From Rhizobium sp. NFR07 (lineage in GTDB: Bacteria; Pseudomonadota; Alphaproteobacteria; Rhizobiales; Rhizobiaceae): 64,000 nucleotides of DNA. Positions 52,018 through 60,323 of the stretch are shown here, one piece after another. Made by a program: the position numbers and the translations under genes. Where the stretch lies: the NCBI RefSeq assembly GCF_900111905.1, contig NZ_FOKM01000015.1:62001-126000 (forward strand). Reading direction: 5' to 3'. Within the stretch, counting starts at the first letter, position 1. Every line of letters begins with the position of its first letter. The notes under the pieces were generated by a model. It was not told the origin of the DNA, ran no database searches, and saw only the letters and a list, made by a program, of their open reading frames with translations.

Positions 52018-52794
52018 ATGCAGGGGCTGTCAAAGATGGAGGATTGGGTGGATCAGCCACCAATCGAGCTATGGAATGTTACAGCGCCGTTAGAACGACT
52101 TGGAGGGGGCTTCCGGAATATTGTGTTCCATACTGTTGGGCTGCCCCAGGACCTCGTCTTTAAATCAACGCGTAGGTCTACGGCCGCTTTGGAATGGCTA
52201 AGCGTCGTCCAAGACTTTGCCCGTGCAAGCGGCTTCATCGTTCCATCGTTTGTGCGCAGCCGGAACGGGCTGTTGATTGAAAGTGGTTGGACTTGTGAGG
52301 AGTTCCTCGTCGGTGAACCGTTTGCAAAGGAGGATTTGCCGTCGATCTTGCCGGAAATATCAAGATTTCACCAATTGGCGGCGACGATAACGCAGAGGCC
52401 GGGATTTGCTTCATCGGAAGAGCTGACCAGTCTATTAGCTGGCGGCGATATCGACCTTTCCACGATGCCTCCCGAGTTAGCTGAATTATGTCGTCACGCA
52501 TGGCGCGAAGTGTCAGGCCTTCCGGCCACCGCTGTCCACGCCGATCTCAATGCTGGTAATCTGCTGCGCTGTCATGACGGACGCCCAGCCTTGTTAGACT
52601 GGGACGAATGCCGTCGCGATCTAGCAATTTTCGATCTCGGACAACTAATAGCAGTCCGCAATTTGGAACAGCGCGCAATCTTGGCTTGGGAGGTGGCATG
52701 TTCTTGGAACATCGAGCCGGACCATGCGCGCGAGGTCGAAAAACGTTTGCACAGCAAGGATCGAGAAATTACTGCGAAGTCGCGAAAATCCTGA
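52018..52794 (+). CDS. Aminoglycoside phosphotransferase-family protein
   Basis: A 258-residue kinase-like protein. The Brenner motif HADLNAGNLLRC and the metal motif LLDWDECRRDLAIFDLGQL are clear (aminoglycoside/choline kinase fold). Substrate unknown: it may confer resistance or phosphorylate a metabolite. ATG 52036 is an alternative start with AGGGG upstream. Its TGA lies inside junction repeat 7. Confidence 0.82.
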   Translation: MQGLSKMEDWVDQPPIELWNVTAPLERLGGGFRNIVFHTVGLPQDLVFKSTRRSTAALEWLSVVQDFARASGFIVPSFVRSRNGLLIESGWTCEEFLVGEPFAKEDLPSILPEISRFHQLAATITQRPGFASSEELTSLLAGGDIDLSTMPPELAELCRHAWREVSGLPATAVHADLNAGNLLRCHDGRPALLDWDECRRDLAIFDLGQLIAVRNLEQRAILAWEVACSWNIEPDHAREVEKRLHSKDREITAKSRKS

Positions 52795-52804
52795 CTTCTT
52801 GGGC
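52779..52804. repeat. Cassette-junction repeat 7
   Basis: GTCGCGAAAATCCTGACTTC, a clear family member; its TGA is the stop of the phosphotransferase gene. Confidence 0.6.
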
Positions 52805-52854
52805 AAACTATGCTGATATCTCAGCGTCTCAGCAATATGAGAGGGTCAATCAGT

Positions 52855-54072
52855 ATGGAACGGCAGAGCACCTACAGCGATCTTTTGAAAATGCCGGGAC
52901 TATCGCCTCTGATCCTTGCGGCGACGTTTTCCCGGCTGGCGGGGCGAATGTTTATTCTCACATTGGTCCTGTTCGTGCTGGCGCGGTTTTCTTCACCGGC
53001 ACTGGCCGGCTGGCTCACGTTCGCAGCGATCGTTCCGGGTCTACTTGTGAGCCCGGTTGCAGGCGTCCTGCTTGACCGTGTTGGCCCGACGATAGCCGTC
53101 CGGATCGACATGATTGCAAGCGCCTCTTTCATTGCCGCGATCAGCATTGCTGCATGGGCTGGCTGGGCCGATCCGATAGCCCTGTTCATTCTGGTGATAC
53201 TGTTTTCTCTTGCTGGCCCTTTGGGCGCAGCCGGGACACGCACGCTGCTGCCTCGCCTCGTTCCACATCACGCTCTCGACCGAGCCAATGCGCTCGATAC
53301 GGCTGTGTACGCGGTCGTCGATGTTGTTGGACCGGCGATGGCGGGCATAATAGTGGCATGGCTCGGGCCCGAAACTGCGATGTCTATCATCGCCATAGCC
53401 TATGCTTGCGCCGCCCTTTGCATGTCTTTCGTCCCGCGCCTTCGCGGTTTGGCCTCCAGAGACACTTCATTCCTGCGGCAGACAATTGAAGGCATTCAGA
53501 TCGTCGCCAGGCAACCGACATTGCGCGGGCTCGCCATCTCCTATTCGATGTATCAGATCACCTGGGGTGTCCTTTACGTCGTGGTGCCGGTTTTCGTCGC
53601 CAATCATTACGATATGGCTGTCGGCAGCTCCGTAACCGGCTTCCTATGGGGTGCAATGGGTATCGCTGGCGGGGTCGGGGCGCTTTTCGCGGGTCACCTG
53701 CGCACGAGTGGACGCGAACGTCATATCATGGCTATCGGTATGGTCATTACCGCTTTGGCGGCCTGGCCGGTCGCTGCAGAATTCGGTTTTGGTGGTCTGG
53801 CGATCGGACTCATGCTCGCGGGCGTGATGTCCGGCCCGATCGACGTTGCTCTGCTAACTTTGCGTCAGCGGCGCACGGACCCGCGACAGCTTGGCCGTGT
53901 CATGTCTATCTCGATGAGCCTGAACATGGCTGGCTTCCCTCTCGGTTCGGCTCTTGCCGGCATGGTCATCACCTCGTCGCTCTCAACAACATTCGTTTTG
54001 GCCGGCATCGCGTCTGTGATAGCCGCCATCGCTACCATATCGATACCAGCCGACCGAACTACCGCGACGTGA
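52855..54072 (+). CDS. MFS transporter
   Basis: A 405-residue major facilitator of the EntS/enterobactin-exporter-like group with about ten to twelve membrane helices. Seen: GRMFILTLVLFVLARFSSPA, FAAIVPGLLVSPVAGVLLDRVG, GTRTLLPRLVPHHALDRANALD and GRVMSISMSLNMAG. Likely an efflux pump. ATG 52855 (MERQSTYSDLL) is taken, upstream ATGs lack a clear signal. It is flanked by junction repeats. Confidence 0.88.
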   Translation: MERQSTYSDLLKMPGLSPLILAATFSRLAGRMFILTLVLFVLARFSSPALAGWLTFAAIVPGLLVSPVAGVLLDRVGPTIAVRIDMIASASFIAAISIAAWAGWADPIALFILVILFSLAGPLGAAGTRTLLPRLVPHHALDRANALDTAVYAVVDVVGPAMAGIIVAWLGPETAMSIIAIAYACAALCMSFVPRLRGLASRDTSFLRQTIEGIQIVARQPTLRGLAISYSMYQITWGVLYVVVPVFVANHYDMAVGSSVTGFLWGAMGIAGGVGALFAGHLRTSGRERHIMAIGMVITALAAWPVAAEFGFGGLAIGLMLAGVMSGPIDVALLTLRQRRTDPRQLGRVMSISMSLNMAGFPLGSALAGMVITSSLSTTFVLAGIASVIAAIATISIPADRTTAT

Positions 54073-54090
54073 AAGCCTAATATGCTGTAG

Positions 54091-54116
54091 CGTTGCAATT
54101 ATCCTGATTTCCGCGA
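54091..54116. repeat. Cassette-junction repeat 8
   Basis: CGTTGCAATTATCCTGATTT, then CCGCGAG. Same core with two changes. Between the MFS and DUF4037 genes. Confidence 0.5.
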
Positions 54117-54151
54117 GAGATTACGGCGACTACCTTTCAGTCAGGCCAGAT

Positions 54152-55258
54152 TCATTCAGGTCCAGTTCCCTCGGCTAGTTTTAGAAGCGAAGCGGTCGCA
54201 GCGCTTGCATACGCTGGAACAGCGAGAACGAAGTTGCTTGTCAGGAATTGATCGGCTGCTCCGAATTCTGGCAATTGACGCAACTCTTCGTCCTCAATCG
54301 AAGAGCGAAGTGAGGCGAAAACTGCTAGAGAATCCACAAATTGGTACGGCCTGCTGTGGATGGAGCTGATCGACGGGGCGCTTGCGCCAGGAATGCCTTT
54401 GGCAATTTGTAGTTCAGCCACAAAGCGGCAGGCGTAGATCAGTCCTGCCTCTCGCGCTTTCCAATCCTCAGCCCGCATTACCTGATCGAGCATAGGCTTG
54501 AGTTCGGATGCGCAATCCAATCTGGAAAAAGCTGTTCCAAACCACTTGGGATAGGGCGCATAGCGGCGCTCGATCAGCATGGCAAGCCGCATGATATTCC
54601 CAACCATTCTTGCTGCGATGACACGCGACCCAATGTCATCGCCAGCATCGCCGGCTCGGCCGACAAAAGCACGTTCCTCGGCAATGCGCCCCCATTGCGC
54701 CGCGAGCTTGTACAGCCAAACATCGCGGGGGAAGTAGGCCATCCGTTTTCGAAGCGATGTTAATTCGCCGAAATCATCGCGGAAAACCGCGCCACCTGTG
54801 ACGGTCAGAAATGTTTGCTCCGAATAGGATAGCCAGTCCTGTGTCGTTAGCTCATTCGGGAATTGGCGACCCCAGAAGCGGTCGCACCAAGCCGCAACTG
54901 TATAGAGTTCCGCGCCATGATCTGACCCCAACATGCCCGCCCCAGCATCTCCAGAAGGTGGCCGGACGTTGGTCGAGTAACGAACCGGCCAGCCTTCGAA
55001 TGATAGCGGTAAACTGCTATCCAGTGCTTTCATGACGGCTGGCGCAATCGTGGGGAAGCTAGCAGCGGGAAGGAAAAGCTGCACACACGGGCCGTAATCG
55101 TGGTCTGCCGATACCTCGGAATCGAACCTGAGGATCTCCGAACCAAGTCCGACACGAGCTGCAGCATGGGACATATATGGAAAGTTATCGTGCAGGATCG
55201 GGCCGACAACCTTCTCATAGAAACGCTGCGATAGGTCGATTCCAATTCCTTGAGCCAT
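54152..55258 (-). CDS. DUF4037-domain nucleotidyltransferase-like protein
   Basis: A 368-residue protein. The N-terminal Pol-beta-like motif GLGSEILRFDSEVSADHDYGPCVQLFL is the DUF4037 signature (GSE...D...DHD-GP); then a helical C-terminal domain rich in Arg and Trp. It is related to aminoglycoside-adenylyltransferase-like folds, substrate unknown. It is transcribed against the flanking genes. CAGGTGAAGG precedes the ATG. Confidence 0.75.
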   Translation of the reverse strand: MAQGIGIDLSQRFYEKVVGPILHDNFPYMSHAAARVGLGSEILRFDSEVSADHDYGPCVQLFLPAASFPTIAPAVMKALDSSLPLSFEGWPVRYSTNVRPPSGDAGAGMLGSDHGAELYTVAAWCDRFWGRQFPNELTTQDWLSYSEQTFLTVTGGAVFRDDFGELTSLRKRMAYFPRDVWLYKLAAQWGRIAEERAFVGRAGDAGDDIGSRVIAARMVGNIMRLAMLIERRYAPYPKWFGTAFSRLDCASELKPMLDQVMRAEDWKAREAGLIYACRFVAELQIAKGIPGASAPSISSIHSRPYQFVDSLAVFASLRSSIEDEELRQLPEFGAADQFLTSNFVLAVPAYASAATASLLKLAEGTGPE

Positions 55259-55458
55259 CGTCCTTCACCTGCTTTCTCTCGCAATTATTAGATCGGTTGA
55301 ACCTCCACGGCCAACGCGCTACCATTCTCGCGGGTGTGCAGCCCACCGCTCGCCCCTTCAGGGATGGTGAAATGCACAAACTTCTCGGTTGAACCCTTAT
55401 GGGCAGCCGTCGGCAACGCGAGCACCGGCATTGATTATGCCTGGAAAGGGACAAAACC
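55259..55458. other. Intergenic region with possible gene remnant
   Basis: On the minus strand the stretch FVHFTIPEGASGGLHTRENG reads like the end of an unidentified protein, ending near 55288. It has no start and no recognised family. GGGAC-AAAACC stands ahead of the VOC gene. Confidence 0.3.
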
Positions 55459-56046
55459 ATGAGTGCTCGCGCTCACCCTAAATCTATGGCCAAAGCTTTG
55501 CGAAAAGCTCTTGCCGAGCAGAACCTCGACCTATCGCATAGCGCCTGCCTGGAAATTGTCGCTAGGCAGTTGGGTGCTTCCAACTGGAATACCTTGAAGG
55601 CATCGAGTGACAAGTCTGCATCGCTCAGTTTCACGCTTTTCGTTGAGCATGGTCGTCAGGAAGAAGCCGCCATTTTCTACAGGACCGTTTTTGGTGCTGT
55701 TCCAACGAAGACGCATTACCTACAACAACGAGAGCCAATGGCAGTTGAGTTGGAGCTTGGTGGATGGCTGGTCTCAATATGCGGATCGAATCCACGTCGA
55801 GAAGCCGAGCCTTGGCGTGGAGGCCCCTTTCATCCAAAAGAGAAGGGGTCCGTGAGCGCGGTTTACCGTTTGGACGTGGACAACGTGGCGGCTATGCTGA
55901 AGACAGCGGTTGCAGCTGGTGCCAGTGTTCGGGACAGCCTACAAGTTGCCGACAATGGTCACCGTGTTGCGACCATCTTTGACCCCTTTGGGCACATCTG
56001 GGCCTTGCATGAAAAGGCCGTAGCAACGACGATCCAGGCGGCGTAA
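55459..56046 (+). CDS. VOC protein with N-terminal glyoxalase-related domain
   Basis: A 195-residue protein. Residues 8-45 (KSMAKALRKALAEQNLDLSH, then QLGASNWNTL) are the small helical glyoxalase-related domain (Glyoxalase_8) that precedes PhnB-like VOC domains. The VOC part follows with HYLQQREPMAVELELGGW and HRVATIFDPFGHIWALHE. The reaction is not predictable; PhnB-type members include resistance proteins. It ends at junction repeat 9. Confidence 0.82.
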   Translation: MSARAHPKSMAKALRKALAEQNLDLSHSACLEIVARQLGASNWNTLKASSDKSASLSFTLFVEHGRQEEAAIFYRTVFGAVPTKTHYLQQREPMAVELELGGWLVSICGSNPRREAEPWRGGPFHPKEKGSVSAVYRLDVDNVAAMLKTAVAAGASVRDSLQVADNGHRVATIFDPFGHIWALHEKAVATTIQAA

Positions 56047-56062
56047 GCCGACGACAGTTCTT

Positions 56063-56114
56063 GTCGCAAATGTCTGTCGCGAAAACCAGACTTTTGCGTC
56101 TGAGTTTTGCGACA
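56063..56114. repeat. Cassette-junction repeat 9
   Basis: Outer arms GTCGCAAA (56063) and TTTTGCGAC (56105-56113); inside them AGAC-TTTTGCG-TCTGAG form nested pairs. The last of the junction set; beyond it comes the region with the half-palindrome and the Phd/VapC genes. 56115-56385 otherwise shows no gene. Confidence 0.6.
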
Positions 56115-56251
56115 GGCTTTTCCCTGCAAATTCAGCGCCGGCGATTTTGTCGCGAAACTTAGCCATATCGCAAGCTAGATGCTCGCGCGTCTGAAGAGCG
56201 GGAGAGAACGCGCAATCGTCCGTCCTGATCTCAAAGGCATCCTGCCGAAAG

Positions 56252-56262
56252 CATTATCGGAC
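56252..56262. repeat. Half-site of the 45074 palindrome
   Basis: TTATCGGACGT repeats the right arm of the inverted repeat at 45074-45104, in the same orientation. The second arm is absent. It may mark the right end of the segment bracketed by the recombinases. Confidence 0.45.
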
Positions 56263-56385
56263 GTATTTAATATGGCTTGTGAGAACGCGGAAACTGGCTG
56301 GCCCTCCCCTGTCGCAAGGGCCTTTTAATTACGGGTAGTTGAGACTATATGTAGCTAGACAGCCTAGCCAGATTGGAGCGGACGA

Positions 56386-56640
56386 ATGGATTGGCAGCTA
56401 CAGGACGCTAAGAATCAGTTCTCGAAAGTGGTCCAGAAGGCTCGTCATGAGGGGCCGCAGGAGATCACTGTTCGCGGCGAACGGACTGCCGTCGTTCTGT
56501 CCGCGCGCGATTACGATGCCCTGCGTGCCGGCCTACCCACACTTGTCGACGCACTACTCGCCGGCCCGGTCTGGGATGATGAACTCGTCGAGGCAGTTGA
56601 AAGGCGCAGCCAGACCCCCAGCCGAGATTTGGCTTTCTGA
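56386..56640 (+). CDS. Type II antitoxin, Phd/YefM family
   Basis: An 84-residue antitoxin: MDWQLQDAKNQFSKVVQKAR, then GPQEITVRGERTAVVLSARDY, the Phd/YefM DNA-binding fold; the C-terminal tail is the toxin-wrapping segment. GGAGCGG before the ATG. Its stop overlaps the toxin start (TGATG), so the pair is translationally coupled. Expected to autoregulate. Confidence 0.88.
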   Translation: MDWQLQDAKNQFSKVVQKARHEGPQEITVRGERTAVVLSARDYDALRAGLPTLVDALLAGPVWDDELVEAVERRSQTPSRDLAF

Positions 56641-57041
56641 TGTACCTTGTCGATACCAATATTGTTTCAGAAGCCAGGCGTGGCACTCCAGAGGCCGTGT
56701 CCTGGTTGCGATCCGTCAATCCCCTGAGCGTTCACATGAGCGCCCTGACGTTGGGTGAGATCATGCGCGGCATCGCCCTGAAGCAGAAAGCAGACCCGCG
56801 CGCGGCAGCTCACCTGACTGAATGGTTACGCAAACTGCGCCATGATCACCTCGACCGCATCCTGCCGGTGACCGACGAAATCTCTGTCGAATGGGGGCGT
56901 ATCGCCGCGATCCGTCCACGTGGCGATATAGACGGCCTGATCGCGGCTACCGCGATCGTTCACGACCTGATCCTTGTCACGCGCAACGTCAAGGATTTCC
57001 AAGACACGGATGCTACGGTGATCAGTCCATGGGAGATGTAG
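56640..57041 (+). CDS. vapC: Type II toxin, VapC/FitB-type PIN ribonuclease
   Basis: A 133-residue PIN-domain protein. Asp4 in VDTNIVSE, Glu40-like in TLGEIMRG, Asp in DIDGLIAATA and Asp in DFQDTDATV give the four acidic ligands. RNase toxin stabilising the element. It stops 6 bases before the recombinase start (57047), suggesting co-transcription. Confidence 0.9.
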   Translation: MYLVDTNIVSEARRGTPEAVSWLRSVNPLSVHMSALTLGEIMRGIALKQKADPRAAAHLTEWLRKLRHDHLDRILPVTDEISVEWGRIAAIRPRGDIDGLIAATAIVHDLILVTRNVKDFQDTDATVISPWEM

Positions 57042-57046
57042 GAGGC

Positions 57047-58129
57047 GTGAACGACGCGATACCGACGCGCCAGGCGCCCGGACCTATGGTATCGTTCACC
57101 ACTGACCTCCCTTCCTCTGCCGCGCAATCGACAGACGACGTGCCTGCTCATCTACAGGGTCTTGCCGATCGAGCGCGCGGATATGTGGAGGCAGCCAGTT
57201 CCGCGAACACCAGAAAGGCATATGCCTCTGACTGGAGGCACTTTTCCGCATGGTGCCAGCGATCCAATCTTACCCCTCTCCCCCCGCATCCACAGACGGT
57301 AGGCCTCTATGTGACCGCCTGCGCATCAGGCGCAGCCGAGCGACGTGGTAAAGCAAACTCTGTGTCGACGATCGAAAGGCGGTTGTCGTCCCTATCCTGG
57401 AATTATGCCCAGCGCGGCCTCACCCTTGATCGTAAAGACAGACACATTGCGACGGTGATGGCAGGGATCCGCAACAGCCATGCGAGACCGCCCGTCCAGA
57501 AGGAGGCGGTCATGGTCGAGGACATCATCGCCATGATCGAAAGCCTCGACCGCGGCACTCTGCGTGGTCTGCGCGATCGCGGAATGCTGCTGATCGGTTA
57601 CGCGGGCGGACTTCGCCGCTCGGAGATCGTCGGCCTGGATCTCAAGGCTGACCAGACTGAAGATGGGCGTGGTTGGATCGAAATTCTCGATAAAGGGATG
57701 CTCATTACCCTGCGGGGCAAGACAGGATGGCGAGAGGTGGAGATCGGCCGCGGTTCATCTGATGCCACCTGCCCCGTCGCCGCAATCGATACCTGGATCA
57801 AGTTCGCTAAGCTCGCGCATGGTCCCCTCTTTCGCCGGGTGACCGGCAATGGAACGGCGGTCGGGCCGGATCGACTGAACGACAGGGAAGTCGCGCGATT
57901 GGTGAAACGAGCCGCGATGGCCGCCGGCGTTCGTGGCGATCTCAGCGAAGCCGATAGGGCCTCTAAGTTTTCTGGCCATTCACTGCGTGCCGGTCTCGCC
58001 TCTTCCGCAGAGGTCGACGAGCGCTACGTCCAGAAACAGCTCGGTCATGCTTCAGCGGAGATGACGCGGCGGTATCAGCGGCGGCGAGACCGGTTCCGGG
58101 TGAACCTTACTAAGGCTGCAGGATTGTGA
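57047..58129 (+). CDS. Tyrosine-type site-specific recombinase (copy 2)
   Basis: A 360-residue integrase, almost the same as copy 1 from LADRARxYVEAASSANTRKAY to the C-terminal NLTKAAGL; about 33 of 316 residues differ. The catalytic Arg, His-x-x-Arg, His and Tyr are all kept. GTG 57047 has GGAGG only one base away, so an ATG at 57085 may be the start instead, or translation is coupled to vapC. Upstream N-terminal sequence is unrelated to copy 1. Right edge of the cassette-like region. Confidence 0.9.
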   Translation: MNDAIPTRQAPGPMVSFTTDLPSSAAQSTDDVPAHLQGLADRARGYVEAASSANTRKAYASDWRHFSAWCQRSNLTPLPPHPQTVGLYVTACASGAAERRGKANSVSTIERRLSSLSWNYAQRGLTLDRKDRHIATVMAGIRNSHARPPVQKEAVMVEDIIAMIESLDRGTLRGLRDRGMLLIGYAGGLRRSEIVGLDLKADQTEDGRGWIEILDKGMLITLRGKTGWREVEIGRGSSDATCPVAAIDTWIKFAKLAHGPLFRRVTGNGTAVGPDRLNDREVARLVKRAAMAAGVRGDLSEADRASKFSGHSLRAGLASSAEVDERYVQKQLGHASAEMTRRYQRRRDRFRVNLTKAAGL

Positions 58130-58140
58130 TGCTTCAGAGC

Positions 58141-58335
58141 TCAGTCAGCAACAGCTCTAAAAACACTGACGGCGCCCCTGACCGGGAACATGTCCTCACC
58201 GTAATGATGAAGCCGCGTGTGGTGGCGACGGCACAACCATCGCACAAGTAACGGCTCGTCGTATTGATCATGATGGGCATCGACAGCTTCGACGCCGCAT
58301 ACCTCGCAGCTCTCTTTGTCGAGGTCACCCGCCTG
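58141..58335 (-). pseudogene. HNH-like small zinc protein, 5'-truncated
   Basis: The frame reads LDKESCEVCGVEAVDAHHDQ, then PLLVRWLCRRHHTRLHHYG. CxxC-(n)-HH-(n)-WLCxxHH is the pattern of small phage/plasmid zinc-binding HNH-like proteins. It ends at TGA 58141-58143 on the minus strand. The 5' end is cut at the ligase debris. Confidence 0.55.
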
Positions 58336-58411
58336 TGATTGACGGCGAGCTGGTCATCGAACTCAATGGCAAATTGTCGTTCGACGGTCTGCAGGCGAGA
58401 CTGCAAAAACG
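58333..58411 (+). pseudogene. Inverted LigD segment
   Basis: VIDGELVIELNGKLSFDGLQ continued by ARLQ is the ligase segment that normally follows the one on the opposite strand (58412-58700). It lies in the reverse orientation, so about 79 bp of the gene are inverted in place. Confidence 0.65.
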
Positions 58412-58692
58412 TTCGACCGGGAGCCGAGAGAGGTAATGGACCACCTCCGGGAAGTACTGGGAAAGCGCCTTCCCCGATTTTGCCCGCAGATCGACATGAA
58501 TGCCGTGTTTGAACGCCAGGCAACGAAAACCATCCCATTTCGGCTCGTATTGCCAACCGTGGCCCGCCGGCAGGCTGTCCGCGGACCGTGCTTCCATTGG
58601 TTCGACCTTAAGCGAGAGGCCGAAACTGAAAACCTCGGTTGCTGCCTTTGTCACCTTCGCCGCCTTTTGCTGAACGCCCCGCCGCAAGGCAC
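58412..58692 (-). pseudogene. ligD: ATP-dependent DNA ligase (LigD-type), N-terminal fragment
   Basis: The frame reads VEPMEARSADSLPAGHGWQY then EPKWDGFRCLAFKHG with the adenylated Lys (KWDGFR), DLRAKSGKAL and FPEVVHYLSRLPVERF, the start of the adenylation domain of a Ku-partner ligase. No polymerase or nuclease domain is present. It is therefore not functional; ku at 93-992 would need a ligase elsewhere. Confidence 0.78.
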
Positions 58693-58856
58693 TACTCTGG
58701 CGACGGTTCGGCCGCTTCAGAGCCCGCGTCATTCTCGCTTCTCGGCTCTTTACTGCTATTCGGACGTACCTGCTCTTGCCGCTTCAAATCCCTCTCAACT
58801 ATCTCCCTGCTGCCTTCCGCCGGATCCTGCTCTGGGTGCTTGTCATCGTTCATCAT
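58692..58856 (-). CDS. Small acidic hypothetical protein (54 aa)
   Basis: MMNDDKHPEQDPAEGSREIV, ending EAAEPSPE. Disordered, acidic. A strong ribosome site (AAGGAGAG) precedes the ATG, and GGAAC-N16-GGTT upstream resembles the general stress promoter. Short proteins of this kind are common in rhizobia; function unknown. Its 3' end abuts the ligase fragment. Confidence 0.6.
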   Translation of the reverse strand: MMNDDKHPEQDPAEGSREIVERDLKRQEQVRPNSSKEPRSENDAGSEAAEPSPE

Positions 58857-59273
58857 TGCTGCTCTCCTTCATAAAGCAAACCTCAACCGGAACCGAAAGT
58901 TCCTCCTCGCTACCGTTGCGGACAAGGCGACACCGTGACCGCATTGCTCCCGGTGCTCCTGCGGCCGGCGTCGTAAACCTCGGTTTCGACACTTGGTTGC
59001 TCTGACATTGGGTCCTCCTGTCCGACGACAGCTAACCGCACAAACCGCTTGCATTTATGTTTCACCAGGAGGGCACGGTGAAGGACAAGAAGGGGAGGAC
59101 GGGCTATACAGTCGGTGCGCTCGTCCGGACGAAACCAAATATGCGGCCATCTTTTTCGGGGGATTGGCTTATCTTGTCGCTGATCGACTGTTTAGTGTGA
59201 CTTCCGTCTGCTCGGCGCTACCTCCTATGCATGGCTCAGTGGCCGCGCGGCCCGAACCGAAGGAGAAAGCATC
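58857..59273. other. Interval with one weak small ORF
   Basis: Contains the divergent promoter area. A 40-aa ORF at 59078-59200 (GTG start, GGAGGG upstream, reads KDKKGRTGYTVGALVRTKPN) may be real but looks shortened. Nothing else is recognised. Confidence 0.35.
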
Positions 59274-59690
59274 GTGAAGTTCGGCCAATTTTGCGGCTTC
59301 CTCGCGGACGAAATGGATTTCCAACACAGCGACTTCGTATTGGGAGCAGAGTTACTCTTTACGATGGGTTCGAGTGGTGAGGCCGAAGAACTTGCCGTGT
59401 CCTTTCCGGACCGCAACGTCACCGCAACGGACGCTGCTATGTTTCTCTGCCTAAGCGTCGCGATCGACCTTGGAGCCTCCGATCCCTCTCAGGCCGCCGA
59501 GACAGCGCAAGAGATCGCCATCTGCGGTCAGAACATGCCGATCTTGCTTGCGGCCCTGGGTGAAGGCCACGATGCGACGATCGACATCAGTGGCAGGTTC
59601 GCAGCCACTGTGACAGTACCGGGGTCTCTCATCTCAAAAATCACGCCTCTGATCCGAGGTGGAAACATATCTCACCTGAGATCCATCTAA
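59274..59690 (+). CDS. Hypothetical protein (138 aa)
   Basis: VKFGQFCGFLADEMDFQHSD..., ending ISHLRSI. GTG start with AAGGAGA upstream. Alpha/beta, no membrane segments. Followed after 22 bases by another small gene. No family recognised. Confidence 0.6.
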   Translation: MKFGQFCGFLADEMDFQHSDFVLGAELLFTMGSSGEAEELAVSFPDRNVTATDAAMFLCLSVAIDLGASDPSQAAETAQEIAICGQNMPILLAALGEGHDATIDISGRFAATVTVPGSLISKITPLIRGGNISHLRSI

Positions 59691-59712
59691 GCCAACAAGG
59701 GATTTGAACAAC

Positions 59713-59982
59713 ATGCAGACAATCAGCGACTGGTTAGATGACAGAGTCCAAGAGATCATCGGGCCGCCGGGGATCCATGATCGAAAGGCGGATTTCCAGG
59801 AGCAGGCAAAACTGCTTTGGCTGCAGGCTGAGGTTGCCGGTTTCACTGTTGCTCAGTTGAAGGAGGCCTGCGGTGGGGATGTTGAACAATATCTGCTCGA
59901 GCAGCAGAACGCGATGACCGACGTGGGAAGGCAACGTGCGTTGGAAGAGGTTTTCGACCCGGCCCAACCTCGAAGTTCCTAA
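59713..59982 (+). CDS. Small hypothetical protein (89 aa), DUF768-like
   Basis: MQTISDWLDDRVQEIIGPPG, then QAEVAGFTVAQLKEACGGDV. The layout (short N-terminal helix WL..., then a helix and G-x3-E-x-L-x-E-x2-G) resembles rhizobial DUF768 proteins, which is tentative. AAGGGA upstream. Probable operon with 59274. Confidence 0.5.
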   Translation: MQTISDWLDDRVQEIIGPPGIHDRKADFQEQAKLLWLQAEVAGFTVAQLKEACGGDVEQYLLEQQNAMTDVGRQRALEEVFDPAQPRSS

Positions 59983-60079
59983 GCGGTGACGGTGACCTGC
60001 GCCATCCAGCCTTGCGCCCCAAGCTTTGGCCGTCATTTCGGCCCTGACAGATGAGATGAGCGTGCTGATTACATCTGAG

Positions 60080-60297
60080 CTAAAGGTTGCTCCCAGTATC
60101 TCGCGAATTCTGCTTTCGCTCGCTGTGGTCAAGAACTTCTTCAGGTGCCACGTCCTGCTTCAGTTCCTCCAGGGCCCCGCCAGCGTTGGCCGCCACCCCG
60201 CCCTTCTCCGCCAGGGAGGCCACCATCGTCAGGATCTTTGTTCCCTCTGCTCGACGAGCAAGGAGATCTGGAGGTTGAGATCGGCGCGCTTGTCGTC
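60080..60297 (-). pseudogene. DUF1003 C-terminal remnant, frameshifted
   Basis: ADDKRADLNLQISLLVEQ in one frame, then TKILTMVASLAEKGG and ALEELKQDVAPEEVLDHSE in the next, as at the end of DUF1003 membrane proteins (after the two helices). The membrane part is missing and a one-base loss separates the frames. Confidence 0.55.
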
Positions 60298-60323
60298 GGC
60301 CGGGCGAAAACCTCTCTCATGAC

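Noticed and set aside
46256-56114. Classical integron with attC sites
   Set aside because: No IntI-type integrase features and no GTTRRRY/RYYYAAC pairs in the junction repeats; the sites are a different palindrome family.
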